A stretch of 64,000 bases of DNA, taken from positions 62,001-126,000 of the forward strand of contig JAEBDY010000011.1 in assembly GCA_049997955.1 (NCBI GenBank), read 5' to 3'. Positions 48,708-60,069 of this stretch are shown here, in pieces. Source of the DNA: Umezawaea sp049997955. GTDB taxonomy: Bacteria; Actinomycetota; Actinomycetes; Mycobacteriales; Pseudonocardiaceae. The first letter of the stretch is position 1; every line of letters begins with the position of its first letter. The notes under the pieces are model-generated. The model had not been told where the DNA came from and did not search any database. It saw only the letters and a list, made by a program, of their open reading frames with translations. Position numbers and translations under genes: made by a program.

Positions 48708-50387
48708 ATGTTCCTGAAGGCACAGCGTCCCCGCACCGCTGCGGTGGGATTGGCCGTGGTCGCCCTGATCGCCGCCGGGTGCGGGTCGTCCACGAACAGC
48801 CGCTCGGCCGACGCGGAAACGCTCGTCGTCTACACCGGCCAGTCGGGCGACTACCAGATCAACTTCAACCCGTTCTCGCCGACGCTCATCGACGGACCGG
48901 GCACGATCTTCGAGCCGCTGTTCTTCTTCAACGTCATCCGCGACGTGGAGCCGAGGCCCCGGCTGGGCAAGTCGTTCTCCTGGAACGCCGACGGCACCGA
49001 GCTGTCGATCGAGGTCCGCGACGACACGAAGTGGTCCGACGGGCAGAAGTTCACCGCCAAGGACGTGGTGTTCACGCTCGACATGATCAGCAAGAACAAC
49101 ACGATGAACTCCACGGGCTACAAGGGCACGGCGACGGCGACGGACGACACCCACGTGGTGGTGAAGTTCGACGAGCCCGCGTTCATGGAGGGCCCGCAGG
49201 TGCTCGGCAAGATCTTCATGGTCCCCGAACACCTGTGGAAGGACATCGCGACGCCCGCGACCGACCCGGTGAAGTCCCCGGTCGGCACCGGCCCGTTCCT
49301 GCTGGACGAGTTCAAGCCGCAGGCGTTCACCCTGAAGGCCAACCCCGGCTACTACGCGGGCGAACCGGCCGTGAAGAAGATCCGCTACCTGTCGCTGTCG
49401 GGCAACCAGGCCGGTGCGGACGCGCTCAAGGCGGGTCAGGTCGACTGGCAGACCGGGCCGGTGCCGGACATCAAGAACGTCGAGAAGAACTACCCCGGCT
49501 ACAAGGCGATCATCACGCCGATGAACCAGGCCGCGCTGTTCACCTGCTCCAACGCCGAACTCGGCTGCACGGGCGCGCAGACCGATCCCGCCGTGCGCAA
49601 GGCGATCTACTACGGCATCAACCGCAGTCAGGTGAACGCGCTGGCGTTCGAGGGCACGGCGAGCGAGGTCTCGCCCGGCTACGCGCTGGTGCAACGGGAC
49701 AAGGATCTGATCTCCACCAAGCTCAAGGAGAAGACCGCGCCGATGAACCCCGAGGTCGCCAAGGCGACCGGGCTGCTGGAGGGCGCCGGGTACGCCAAGG
49801 GTGGTGACGGGATCTACGCCAAGGACGGCAAGCCGCTGGCGCTGACGGTGAAGGTCGTCGCGGGCTGGACCGACTACATCACCGCCGTCGACACGATGGG
49901 CCAGCAGCTCCAGCAGGTCGGGATCAAGGTCACCCCGCAGCAGGTGTCGTGGAACGAGTGGTCCGACGCCCGCGGCCGCGGCCAGTACGAACTGCTCATC
50001 GACGCGGTCCAGCAGGGCCCGGCGCCCGACCCGTACTACACCTACAGCTACTTCTTCAGCGGCGCCAACACCGCTCCCGCGGGCGAGGTCGCGAACCCGA
50101 ACTTCGGCCGCATGAAGGACGCGGCGCTGGACGACGCGCTGGCCGCGCTGAAGAGGATCGACCCGAAGGACACCGCCGCCCGGCAGCCGCACTTCGACCT
50201 CATCCAGACGCGCGTCGAGGAGGTCATGCCCTACATCCCGATCCTCACCGGCGGCACCACCAGCGAGTACAACGCCAAGAAGTTCACCGGCTGGCCCTCC
50301 GAGGACGACCTCTACGCGTTCCCGGCGGTCTGGTCCCGTCCGGAGAACTCGGAGATCTTCCTGCGCCTCAAGCCCGCGGGGCAGTGA
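48708..50387 (+). CDS. Family-5 solute-binding lipoprotein of an oligosaccharide/peptide ABC importer
   Basis: 559 residues from ATG 48708 after AGGAGAGG. The lipobox is IAAGC (Cys near 25). The SBP_bac_5 pattern is clear: GPGTIFEPLFFF, LGKSFSWNADGTELSIEVRDDTKWSDGQKFTAKDVVFTLDM, SPVGTGPFLLDEF, AVRKAIYYGINR. Annotators usually call such proteins peptide-binding, but cluster-5 proteins next to glycosidases often bind oligosaccharides. Here GH36 and GH2 beta-mannosidase genes downstream suggest manno- or galactomanno-oligosaccharides. Confidence 0.9.
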   Translation: MFLKAQRPRTAAVGLAVVALIAAGCGSSTNSRSADAETLVVYTGQSGDYQINFNPFSPTLIDGPGTIFEPLFFFNVIRDVEPRPRLGKSFSWNADGTELSIEVRDDTKWSDGQKFTAKDVVFTLDMISKNNTMNSTGYKGTATATDDTHVVVKFDEPAFMEGPQVLGKIFMVPEHLWKDIATPATDPVKSPVGTGPFLLDEFKPQAFTLKANPGYYAGEPAVKKIRYLSLSGNQAGADALKAGQVDWQTGPVPDIKNVEKNYPGYKAIITPMNQAALFTCSNAELGCTGAQTDPAVRKAIYYGINRSQVNALAFEGTASEVSPGYALVQRDKDLISTKLKEKTAPMNPEVAKATGLLEGAGYAKGGDGIYAKDGKPLALTVKVVAGWTDYITAVDTMGQQLQQVGIKVTPQQVSWNEWSDARGRGQYELLIDAVQQGPAPDPYYTYSYFFSGANTAPAGEVANPNFGRMKDAALDDALAALKRIDPKDTAARQPHFDLIQTRVEEVMPYIPILTGGTTSEYNAKKFTGWPSEDDLYAFPAVWSRPENSEIFLRLKPAGQ

Positions 50388-50414
50388 GGCGCGGGGATCA
50401 GGGGAAGCGCGCCG

Positions 50415-51407
50415 ATGAGGTACTACGCGCGGAAGCTGGCGTTCTACCTGGTCGCCCTGTGGGCGGCGCTCACGTTGAACTTCGCCATCCCCAGGCTGAT
50501 GCCGGGCAACCCGGTGGACATCCTGCTGGCGAAGCTCCAGCAGCGCGGCGGGTCGATCGACCCGGCGGCGCGGCGGTCGTTCGAGCTGCTGCTCGGCACG
50601 GGCGGCGACGAGTCGATCGTGAGCCAGTACTTCGCCTACCTGGGCAACATCTTCCGCGGTGACCTCGGCATCTCGGTGAGCGCGTTCCCGGCGCCGGTGT
50701 CCGAGGTCATCGCGTCCTCGCTGCCGTGGACGGTGGTGCTGGTCGGGATCGCGACGCTGCTGTCGTTCCTGGTGGGCATCGCGCTGGGCGCGCTGGTCGG
50801 CTGGAAGCGCGGCACGTGGCTCGACTCGCTCGTGCCCGCCACGACCGTGCTCTCGGCGGTGCCGTACTTCTGGCTCGCGCTGATCCTGGTGGCGGTGTTC
50901 GCGTCCGCGCTCGGCTGGTTCCCGCTGACCGGCGGGTACGACGTGGTCCTCACGCCGGCGTGGGACGCGGAGTTCCTGTCGTCGGCGATCTACCACGGCA
51001 CGCTGCCCGCGCTGACGATCGTGGTGTCGTCGATCGGCGGCTGGCTGCTCGGGATGCGGAACATGATGGTGTCGGCGATGTCCGAGGACTACGTGCTCAC
51101 CGCGCAGGCCAAGGGACTGCGGGACAGCCGGATCATGATCCGGTACGCCACCCGCAACGCCGTGCTGCCGTCGGTGGCCGGGTTCGCGATCTCGCTCGGG
51201 TTCGTGGTGTCCGGCTCGATCATCACCGAGCAGGTCTTCTCCTACCCCGGCATCGGCTCGAAGCTGCTCCAGGCCGTGCAGAACAACGACTACGCCCTGA
51301 TGCAGGGGATCTTCCTGGTGATCACGGTCGCGGTGCTCGGAGCCAACCTCGTGGTGGACCTGCTGTACGCCCTGATCGACCCCCGGACCCGCGTCAGCGG
51401 TGGATGA
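50415..51407 (+). CDS. ABC importer permease, DppB/OppB type
   Basis: 330 residues from ATG 50415. The DppB N-terminus is RYYARKLAFYLVALWAALTLNFAIPRLMPGNPVDILL, and six membrane segments follow. The family loop near the end reads TAQAKGLRDSRIMIRYATRNAVLPSVAG, then GSIITEQVFSYPGIGSKLLQAV. It pairs with the permease half of the next protein. Confidence 0.93.
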   Translation: MRYYARKLAFYLVALWAALTLNFAIPRLMPGNPVDILLAKLQQRGGSIDPAARRSFELLLGTGGDESIVSQYFAYLGNIFRGDLGISVSAFPAPVSEVIASSLPWTVVLVGIATLLSFLVGIALGALVGWKRGTWLDSLVPATTVLSAVPYFWLALILVAVFASALGWFPLTGGYDVVLTPAWDAEFLSSAIYHGTLPALTIVVSSIGGWLLGMRNMMVSAMSEDYVLTAQAKGLRDSRIMIRYATRNAVLPSVAGFAISLGFVVSGSIITEQVFSYPGIGSKLLQAVQNNDYALMQGIFLVITVAVLGANLVVDLLYALIDPRTRVSGG

Positions 51408-51420
51408 GGAGCACGAGACT

Positions 51421-53183
<1,763 letters not shown>

Positions 53184-53187
<4 letters not shown>

Positions 53188-54044
53188 CCACGCTGGTAGC
53201 ACGGGACCTGGTCAAGGACTTCACCGTCCGCAACGGCCTGCACCGCACCGCGCTCCGGGCGGTCGACCGCGTGTCGTTCACCCTGGAACCCGGCCGCACG
53301 GTCGCGCTGGTCGGCGAATCCGGCTCCGGCAAGTCGACCATCGCGAAGATGATCGCCCGACTGGAGAAGCCGAGTTCCGGGGAGATCGTGGTGGCGGAGG
53401 GGAAACCGCTGTCGAACCGCGACTACCGGCACCGGGTGCAGATGGTGTTCCAGGACCCGTTCGCCTCGCTCAACCCGTTCCACACCGTCGAACACCACCT
53501 GGCGCGGCCGTTGAAGCTGCACGGTCGGGCGTGTGGGGCCGCCGAGACCGTGCGGTTGGTGGGGGAGCTGCTGGAACGGGTCAGCCTGCCTGCCGCGTTC
53601 GCGTCCCGGCGGCCGCACGAGTTGTCGGGTGGGCAGCGGCAGCGGGTCGCCATCGCTCGCGCGTTGGCGCCAGGGGCGGAGATCGTCGTGGCCGACGAGC
53701 CCGTGTCGATGCTGGACGTGTCGATCCGGCTCGGGATCCTGAAGTTGCTGGCGCGCTTGCAGCGTGAGGAGAACCTGGCGGTTCTCTACATCACGCACGA
53801 TCTGGCTACGGCGCGGCACTTCTCGGACGAGATCCTGGTGCTCTACCGGGGGCGGGTGGTGGAGCGTGGGCCTGCCGATCAGGTGATTCTTGAGCCGCGG
53901 CACCCGTATACGAAGTTGCTGGCCGCTGCTTCGCCCAATCCCGATGCTCGGGGGCGGGAGTTCGAGGTGGGGAGGGAGGTGGTGGAGGCTGCGGGCGGTG
54001 CTGCGGCTTACGACCACTACTCGGGGCGGTGGGAGGGGGCTTGA
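53184..54044 (+). CDS. ABC importer ATP-binding protein, DppF/OppF type
   Basis: 286 residues, ATG overlapping the previous stop (ATGA). Walker A GESGSGKST, Q-loop MVFQDPFASLNPFHTVEHHL, signature LSGGQRQR, Walker B IVVADEPVSMLDVS, H-loop ITHDLAT and the C-terminal PRHPYTKLLAAASPNP of the oligopeptide family are present. It forms the ATPase heterodimer with the C-terminal half of the preceding fusion. Codon third positions become less GC-rich near the 3' end, where the repeat-rich gap starts. Confidence 0.93.
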
Positions 54045-54497
54045 GGGGGGTGAGTTGGTGATGGTGCGGTGCGGGCTGGTCGGGTGGTGTTGTTGTTGCT
54101 GGCTCGTGATCGGGGTGGGCTTGGGGCTCGTCACCCCGTTCGCTTGAGTGTCTCGTATCTTTGACCTTGATTTGTCAAGGCGGGAAAGATGCCTTGACAA
54201 ACGAAGATCAAAGATGAGGGCGCTTCGGATCGGGGCGGCGGGGGGAGTGTGGGTGCCTGGTGGGGTGCGTGCTTCCGCTTGGGCGCTGGTGGGCTGGGGT
54301 GCGTGCTTCCGCTTGGGCGCTGGTGGGCTGGGGTGCGTGCTTCCGCTTGGGCGCTGGTGGGTTTGGGCGTGCTTTCGCTTGGATCTTGGTGGGTCTGGGT
54401 GCGTGCTTTTGTTGATGGTGTTGGTGTTGGTGTTCCGTTGGGCCGAGGTGGGTGGTGGTGCCCACCTCGGCGGGGGTGGGGGAGGTGTGGTTGTGGC
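54045..54497. other. Repeat-rich region between convergent importer and GH36 genes
   Basis: No believable gene. It contains the second hairpin/tandem-repeat element (54159-54400), G- and T-rich strand-biased sequence, and a small stem CCGAGGTGGG (54443-54452) with CCCACCTCGG (54461-54470) shortly after the GH36 3' end that could terminate the minus-strand transcript. Confidence 0.7.
54159..54400. repeat. Hairpin/tandem-repeat element, copy 2
   Basis: The same inner hairpin as copy 1 (54171-54201, loop GGGAAAGAT) is extended by a different outer stem, 54159-54170 with 54202-54213 (9 of 12 paired). The conserved 28-base flank (54214-54241) follows, then three almost identical 34-bp tandem units at 54262-54295, 54296-54329 and 54330-54363 (GGGGTGCGTGCTTCCGCTTG plus GGCGCTGGTGGGCT) and two degenerate copies. 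As in copy 1 it lies between convergent genes, hairpin distal and repeats next to the minus-strand gene. Confidence 0.8.
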
Positions 54498-56648
54498 TTA
54501 CTTGGCGGTGGCTCGGATCAGGACCAGGCGTTCCGGGAAGAGGACTGGGGCCTGTACGCCTGCCGTTTCCAGTGCTTGGCCTGTTGTGGTGATTCCTTCT
54601 GGTGTCCACCAAGGAAGTTGGACGCCCCAGCGGGACGCGTTGCCGTCCGGTACGTCGCCGGGTGCTTGGGGGCGTACGTGGTAGGTCTTGTCCTTGGTCA
54701 GGCCGGGTAGGCGTACCGGGCCCGTCGGGTAGTACGTCGAGGTGTCCGTTGCGACCACGGCGAACAGGGCGTCCGAGCCGTCTTGGGCCACTACCCCGTG
54801 CACGTGGTAGGCCGGGTCCGGGTGGTCGGCGTGCACCGCTGTGCCGGTGTGCAGCAGGCCGCGTACTTCTTTGTACAGGGCCACCCATTCCGCGAGCCTG
54901 GTCCGGTCTTCCTCGCTTGCCTTGGTGAGGTCCCATTCGATGCCGAAGTGGCCGAACAGCGCTGTGCCCGCGCGGAAGTCGAGCGGGTGGCGGCGGTGTG
55001 TCGTGTGCGAGATCCCCGAGCCGACGTGGGTGCCCATCAGTTCCAGCGGGATCAGGGTGTTGGTCCAGCGTTGGATTCCCTGGCGTTCGAGGGCGTCGAT
55101 GCAGTCCGACACCCAGACCCGGTCGGTGCGCTGGAGGATGCCCAGGTCCACTCGGCCGCCGCCGGACGAGCAGGACTCGATCTCCACGTCGGGGTGCTTG
55201 GCGCGCAGTTCGTCCAGCAGGCGGTAGAGGGCTTCGGTTTGGCCGTGGACGCCGGCGCGGCCTGTCGGGCGGTGGCCCGCTTCCACCAGGTCGCGGTTGT
55301 GGTCCCACTTCAGGTAGGAGATCGCGTAGGTGGAAAGCAGGTCGTCCAGGCGGTTCAGGATGTGGGCGAACGCCTCGGGTTGGGCCAGGTCCAGGACCTG
55401 CTGGGACCTGGCCGCGCCGGGGAGCCTGCCGCCCGGTGACATGATCCAGTCGGGGTGGGCCCTGGCCAGGTCGGAGTCCTCGTTGATCATTTCCGGTTCC
55501 ACCCACAGGCCGAACTGCATGCCACGGGCGGTGACGTGGTCGATGATCGGGTTCAGGCCGTCCGGCCACACCTCGTCGGAGACGTACCAGTCGCCGAGGC
55601 CGCGCTTGTCGTCCCGGCGCGAGCCGAACCAGCCGTCGTCCAGCACGAACCGTTCCGCGCCCACCGCCGCGGCGGCGTCGGCCAGGTCCTTCAGCCTGCC
55701 CAGGTCGTGGTCGAAGTAGACGGCCTCCCAGGTGTTGGCCACGACCGGGCGTGGGCTCGACGGGTGGCCGGGGCGGGCGCGGAGGTCGTTGTGGAAGCGT
55801 GCGGACACCTCGTCCAGGCCCGCGCCGTAGGAGCCGTACTGCCACGGCGAGGTGTACGTCCCGCCCGTGTCCAGCACGAGTTCGCCGGACAGGAGCAGCT
55901 CGCCGGAGCCCAGCAGGGACACGGCGTGGAAGGTGCGTTCGGCGAAGGTGCGGTGGTTGCCGGACCACGCGGTGTGCACGGCCCACACCTCGCCGGACCG
56001 GTGGCCGAACGCCTCCGTGCCCGCCGCCAGCAGGTACGCCGAGTCGTAGCCGGTCCGTCCGGTGCGGTTCTCCCGCATCCGCAGTCCCTGCGTCCACGCC
56101 GTGCGCTGCGGCGCGCGTTCGCGGAGGTGGCGGCCGGTGAAGTCGAGCAGCTCCACGGCCACCGGCGGCACCGGCAGGGTCAGGTTCAGCGCGTCCACGG
56201 CGAACCGGGAGTCGCCGGTGTTGGTCAGCGCTGCCCGCTGCCTGACCAGTCCGGCCGCGGTCAGCTCGATGGTCAGCTCCAGCGCCAGGCGGGCGGCCTC
56301 GTCCTCGGCGCGCACGACCACGGTTCCGCCTGCCACCGACGTGTCCCGGACGCGGAACGCGGTGGAGAAGTCCCGGCCGTCGCGGTTGCCGACCAGGCCG
56401 GGGGTGCCGAGCCAGCCCGCGGACTGCTCGGGCAGCACGGCCACGTCGACCGGGCCGTCGACGGAGTTGCCGATCGGCTGTCGCCGCGACGTCGTGCGCA
56501 GGGCGCTGACCGAGGCGTGCTCGCCCAGGTCGGCGCCCCAGTGCAGCACCCTGGGCAGGGTCCCGCCGGACAGGTCGAGCACGAGGCTCACCCCGGCCGC
56601 TCGCAGGTGTGCGTGGTCTGGGTTCGAGGAGAGGTGCGCGGAGGACAC
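54498..56648 (-). CDS. GH36 alpha-galactosidase, cytoplasmic
   Basis: 716 residues from GTG 56646-56648 and no signal peptide. The N-terminal beta-supersandwich is followed by a barrel with PVVANTWEAVYFDHD, RFVLDDGWFGSRRDD, FGLWVEPEMIN, the nucleophile Asp in YLKWDHNRD, ESCSSGGGRVDLGIL, the acid/base Asp in VSDCIDALERQGIQRW, and HVGSGISHTTHRRHPLDFRAGTALFGHFGIEWDL. It removes alpha-1,6-galactose from imported galactomanno-oligosaccharides or from raffinose-type sugars. It is divergent from the beta-mannosidase, sharing a 105-bp promoter region. Confidence 0.94.
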   Translation of the reverse strand: MSSAHLSSNPDHAHLRAAGVSLVLDLSGGTLPRVLHWGADLGEHASVSALRTTSRRQPIGNSVDGPVDVAVLPEQSAGWLGTPGLVGNRDGRDFSTAFRVRDTSVAGGTVVVRAEDEAARLALELTIELTAAGLVRQRAALTNTGDSRFAVDALNLTLPVPPVAVELLDFTGRHLRERAPQRTAWTQGLRMRENRTGRTGYDSAYLLAAGTEAFGHRSGEVWAVHTAWSGNHRTFAERTFHAVSLLGSGELLLSGELVLDTGGTYTSPWQYGSYGAGLDEVSARFHNDLRARPGHPSSPRPVVANTWEAVYFDHDLGRLKDLADAAAAVGAERFVLDDGWFGSRRDDKRGLGDWYVSDEVWPDGLNPIIDHVTARGMQFGLWVEPEMINEDSDLARAHPDWIMSPGGRLPGAARSQQVLDLAQPEAFAHILNRLDDLLSTYAISYLKWDHNRDLVEAGHRPTGRAGVHGQTEALYRLLDELRAKHPDVEIESCSSGGGRVDLGILQRTDRVWVSDCIDALERQGIQRWTNTLIPLELMGTHVGSGISHTTHRRHPLDFRAGTALFGHFGIEWDLTKASEEDRTRLAEWVALYKEVRGLLHTGTAVHADHPDPAYHVHGVVAQDGSDALFAVVATDTSTYYPTGPVRLPGLTKDKTYHVRPQAPGDVPDGNASRWGVQLPWWTPEGITTTGQALETAGVQAPVLFPERLVLIRATAK

Positions 56649-56685
56649 GGTGAGCTACATCCTGTCGGTCGTCGGAGCACGATCA

Positions 56686-56714
56686 TTGACTTACTTTAGT
56701 TGCCGACGTAAGAA
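56686..56714 (+). promoter_or_regulatory. Predicted promoter of the beta-mannosidase operon
   Basis: TTGACT (56686-56691), a 17-base spacer and TAAGAA (56709-56714). Together with the importer promoter it fits the pattern TTGACTT-N2-TTT-N8-AC-K-TAA-S-AAT at identical spacing. That implies common regulation of importer and hydrolase genes. Confidence 0.55.
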
Positions 56715-56753
56715 TCGACCTGATTTCGAGTCACTTCGTGGAGCGGGGACATC

Positions 56754-59201
56754 ATGATCCACCAGACCTTGCACGACGGGTGGCACCTGACGGTGGTGTC
56801 GGGCGACGATGTGCCCGAGGCCGTCCGAGGTGCGAGCGTGCGGGCCGAGGTGCCGGGCAGCACCCACCTGGACCTGCTGGCCGCCGGACTGGTCCCCGAC
56901 CCCTACCTGGACCGCGCCGAGGAGGAGTTGGCGTGGACCCACCGCGCGGACTGGCGCTACGCGCTGACCTTCGACGCGGCCGCCCCCGCCGACGGCGAGC
57001 GGGTCGACCTGGTCTTCGACGGGCTCGACACGGTGGCGACGATCGAGCTGAACGGCGTGCCGCTCGGCTCCACGAAGAACATGCACCGCGGCTACCGCTT
57101 CGACGTGCGCGAGGTGCTGCGCGCGGGCGCGAACGACCTCGTGGTGTCCTTCCGGTCCGCGCTGGCGTACGCCGAGGAGGTCGAGGCCGAGCTGGGCAGG
57201 CGCGAGCACGCGTACCCGCACCCGTTCAACATGGTCCGCAAGATGGCCTGCTCGTTCGGCTGGGACTGGGGCCCGGACCTCCAGACCGCGGGCATCTGGA
57301 AGCCCGTCCGGCTGGAGCGGTGGTCGACGGCCCGGCTCGCGTCCGTGCGCCCGCTGGTGACGGTCGACGGCGCGGGCCGCGTCGAGGTGCGCGTCGACGT
57401 CGAGCACGCCGGTCCGGCGGACCTCGTGCTGGTGGCCGCTGTGGACGGTCACGAGGCGCGGGTCGTGGTGGACGGCGACACCGCCGTGGTCACCGTCGTG
57501 GTGCCGGAGCCCGAGCTGTGGTGGCCGGTCGGCCACGGCGCGCAACCCCGCTACGACCTGGGGGTGGAGCTGCTGGCGAACGGCGAGGTCGTCGACAGCG
57601 CCGAGCACCGGATCGGCTTCCGCACAATCACCGTCGACACCGCGCCCGACGAGATCGGCACGCCGTTCACCTTCGTCGTCAACGGGAAACCGATCTTCGC
57701 CAAGGGCGCCAACTGGATCCCGGACGACCACTTCCTCACCCGGATCACCCGCGAGCGGCTGGCCCGCCGGGTCGACCAGGCGGTCGGCGCCAACATGAAC
57801 CTGCTGCGGATCTGGGGCGGCGGCATCTACGAGACCGACGACTTCTACGACGTGTGCGACGAGCGCGGCGTGCTGGTGTGGCAGGACTTCCCGTTCGCCT
57901 GCGCCTCCTACCCCGAGGAGGAGCCGCTGTGGAGCGAGGTCGAGGCCGAGGCGCGCGAGAACGTCGCCCGGCTCGTCGCGCACCCCTCGCTGGCGCTGTG
58001 GAACGGCAACAACGAGAACCTCTGGGGCTTCGCCGACTGGGGCTGGGCCGAGCAGCTGGCGGGTCGCACGTGGGGGCTGAAGTACTACGCGGAGCTGCTG
58101 CCCGCGATCGTCGCGGAACTCGACCCGACCCGGCACTACTCGCCCGGAAGCCCCTACAGCCCGGGGGATCGGCACCCCAACGACCCCGACCACGGCACGC
58201 GCCACGAGTGGGAGGTGTGGAACCGGCTCGACTACGCCCACTACCGCGACCACGTCCCGCGCTTCTGCTCCGAGTTCGGCTTCCAGGGCCCGCCGACCTG
58301 GACCACGCTCACCGACTGGGTGCACGACGAGCCGCTGACGTCGACCTCGCCCACGTTCCTGCTGCACCAGAAGGCCGAGGACGGCAACGGCAAGCTCGAC
58401 CGCGGCCTGGCCGCGCACCTGCCCGTGCCGGAGGACTTCGCCGACTGGCACTGGGCGACCCAGCTCAACCAGGCCCGCGCGGTCGCGTTCGGCGTCGAGC
58501 ACTTCCGGTCGTGGTGGCCGCGCACGGCGGGCGCGGTCGTGTGGCAGCTCAACGACTGCTGGCCGTCCACGTCCTGGGCGGCGGTCGACGGCGACGAGCG
58601 CCCGAAGCCGCTCTGGTACTCGCTGCGGCACGCCTTCGAGCCGCGCCTGCTCACGTTCCAGCCGAGGGACGGGCGGATCGTGCTGGTCGCGGTGAACGAC
58701 CACGACGAGGAGTGGTCCGGCGAGGTGCGGCTGGAACGGCTGACCTTCGGCGGCGAGGTGCTGGAGGCGACTAGGCTCCCGTTCACGGTGCGGGCCCGGA
58801 CCGCGGCCCTGGTCGAGCCGACCGAGCCGCTCGTCACCCCGAACGACCCGGAGGGAGAGGTGCTGGTGGCGACCACGGCCGACACACGCGCCCTGCACCT
58901 CTTCGCCGAGGACCGCGACCTGTCCTACGACCCGGCCCCGCTCAGCGCGCGGGTCGAGGCCGTGACCGGCGGCTACCGCGTCGACGTGCGGGCCACGTCG
59001 TTCGCGCGGGACGTCGCCCTGCTGGCCGACCGGGTCGCCCCGGACGCCGTCGTCGAGGAGATGCTGGTGCCCATGCTCGCGGGCGAGTCCCGCTCGTTCC
59101 TGGTCCGCACGGACGCGCGCCTGGCCGACCCGGCCGTGCTCGTCGGACCGCACGTCCTGCGCTGCGCCAACGCGCTCGTCGCCCTCGCCGTGAGGTCCTG
59201 A
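56754..59201 (+). CDS. GH2 beta-mannosidase, cytoplasmic
   Basis: 815 residues from ATG 56754 and no signal peptide. The jelly-roll start (LHDGWHLTVVSG, VPGSTHLDLLAAGLVPDPYLDRAEEELAWTHRADWRY), YPHPFNMVRKMACSFGWDWGPDLQTAGIWKPV, acid/base Glu in LWNGNNENLWGF and nucleophile Glu in FCSEFGFQGPPTW are diagnostic of the mannosidase branch of GH2. It releases mannose from the non-reducing ends of manno-oligosaccharides. The following LacI-like gene begins one base after its stop. Confidence 0.94.
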   Translation: MIHQTLHDGWHLTVVSGDDVPEAVRGASVRAEVPGSTHLDLLAAGLVPDPYLDRAEEELAWTHRADWRYALTFDAAAPADGERVDLVFDGLDTVATIELNGVPLGSTKNMHRGYRFDVREVLRAGANDLVVSFRSALAYAEEVEAELGRREHAYPHPFNMVRKMACSFGWDWGPDLQTAGIWKPVRLERWSTARLASVRPLVTVDGAGRVEVRVDVEHAGPADLVLVAAVDGHEARVVVDGDTAVVTVVVPEPELWWPVGHGAQPRYDLGVELLANGEVVDSAEHRIGFRTITVDTAPDEIGTPFTFVVNGKPIFAKGANWIPDDHFLTRITRERLARRVDQAVGANMNLLRIWGGGIYETDDFYDVCDERGVLVWQDFPFACASYPEEEPLWSEVEAEARENVARLVAHPSLALWNGNNENLWGFADWGWAEQLAGRTWGLKYYAELLPAIVAELDPTRHYSPGSPYSPGDRHPNDPDHGTRHEWEVWNRLDYAHYRDHVPRFCSEFGFQGPPTWTTLTDWVHDEPLTSTSPTFLLHQKAEDGNGKLDRGLAAHLPVPEDFADWHWATQLNQARAVAFGVEHFRSWWPRTAGAVVWQLNDCWPSTSWAAVDGDERPKPLWYSLRHAFEPRLLTFQPRDGRIVLVAVNDHDEEWSGEVRLERLTFGGEVLEATRLPFTVRARTAALVEPTEPLVTPNDPEGEVLVATTADTRALHLFAEDRDLSYDPAPLSARVEAVTGGYRVDVRATSFARDVALLADRVAPDAVVEEMLVPMLAGESRSFLVRTDARLADPAVLVGPHVLRCANALVALAVRS

Positions 59202-59202
59202 G

Positions 59203-60069
59203 TTGGCCGCCCCGGACTCGGTGGGAGCGGTCGGACTGGTCCTCGCGCGCCCGCCGAGGCTGCTCGGCGCCGAACCGTTCTTCATGGAGTTCATCGCGGG
59301 CATCGAGGAGCGCCTCAGCGAACGCGGCCTGTCGGTGCTGCTGCACGTGGTGGCCGCGCACGACGCCGAGATCGCCGCGTACCGGCGGTGGGCGGCGCAC
59401 CACCTGGTGGACGCCGTCCTGCTGGTCAACCGGACGGCCGACGACCCCCGCCTCACCGTGCTGCGCGACGTCGGCCTGCCGACGGTGGTCGTCGGCGAGC
59501 CGTCGCCGGACCTCGTGATGCCCGCCGTGCGCACCGACCACGCCGTGGCGATGGAGGAGGCGCTCGCCCACCTCCTCGACCTCGGCCACCGGCACATCGC
59601 GCGCATCAGCGGCCCTCAAGCGCTGCTGCACACGCAGGCGCGTTCCGCGGCGCTGCTCGCGGGCTGCCACGCGGCGGGCGTCGAGCCGGTGGTGCTGGAG
59701 GGCGACTACTCCGAGGAGTCCGGCGCGAAGCTCACGGCCGCGCTGCTGGGCCGCGAGCGGCGGCCCACCGCGATCCTCTACGACAACGACGTGATGGCCG
59801 TGGCCGGGCTGAACACGGCCAAGGAGTTCGGCGTCGCCGTGCCGGACGAGCTGAGCCTGGTCGCCTGGGACGACTCGACCCTGTGCAGACTGGCGTCACC
59901 CGCGCTGACCACGATGAGCGTGGACGTGCACCAGTTCGGCACGTCGGTGGCCGAGTCGGTGCTGGAACTGATCGACGGCGCACCCGTCGCCGAACGGTGG
60001 TCACCGGCCGCCACGCTCGTCCAGCGGGGCACCAGCGCCCCGGCCCCGACCCACCTAGGAGAACCGTGA
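59203..60069 (+). CDS. LacI-family ligand-binding protein lacking the DNA-binding domain
   Basis: 288 residues from TTG 59203; an in-frame stop at 59191-59193 and the beta-mannosidase stop at 59199-59201 rule out a longer form. The protein begins directly at the first strand of the LacI effector domain (SVGAVGLVLARP). The roughly 55-residue HTH plus hinge is completely absent. The rest is intact (LGAEPFFMEFIAGIEERL, HRHIARISGP, YDNDVMAVAGLNTAKEFGVAVPDELSLVAWDDSTLCRLASPALTTM) and closely resembles the full-length LacI at 62196. It may be a sensor or a dominant partner that forms heterodimers. The stop overlaps the next gene (GTGA). Confidence 0.85.
   Translation: MAAPDSVGAVGLVLARPPRLLGAEPFFMEFIAGIEERLSERGLSVLLHVVAAHDAEIAAYRRWAAHHLVDAVLLVNRTADDPRLTVLRDVGLPTVVVGEPSPDLVMPAVRTDHAVAMEEALAHLLDLGHRHIARISGPQALLHTQARSAALLAGCHAAGVEPVVLEGDYSEESGAKLTAALLGRERRPTAILYDNDVMAVAGLNTAKEFGVAVPDELSLVAWDDSTLCRLASPALTTMSVDVHQFGTSVAESVLELIDGAPVAERWSPAATLVQRGTSAPAPTHLGEP

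Noticed and set aside
54262..54363. Possible CRISPR array
   Set aside because: The 34-bp units are directly adjacent with no unique spacers, and no cas genes are present. They are tandem repeats.
56691..59606. 971-residue minus-strand open frame
   Set aside because: Antisense shadow of the beta-mannosidase, a common artefact in high-GC genes; no domain or codon bias.
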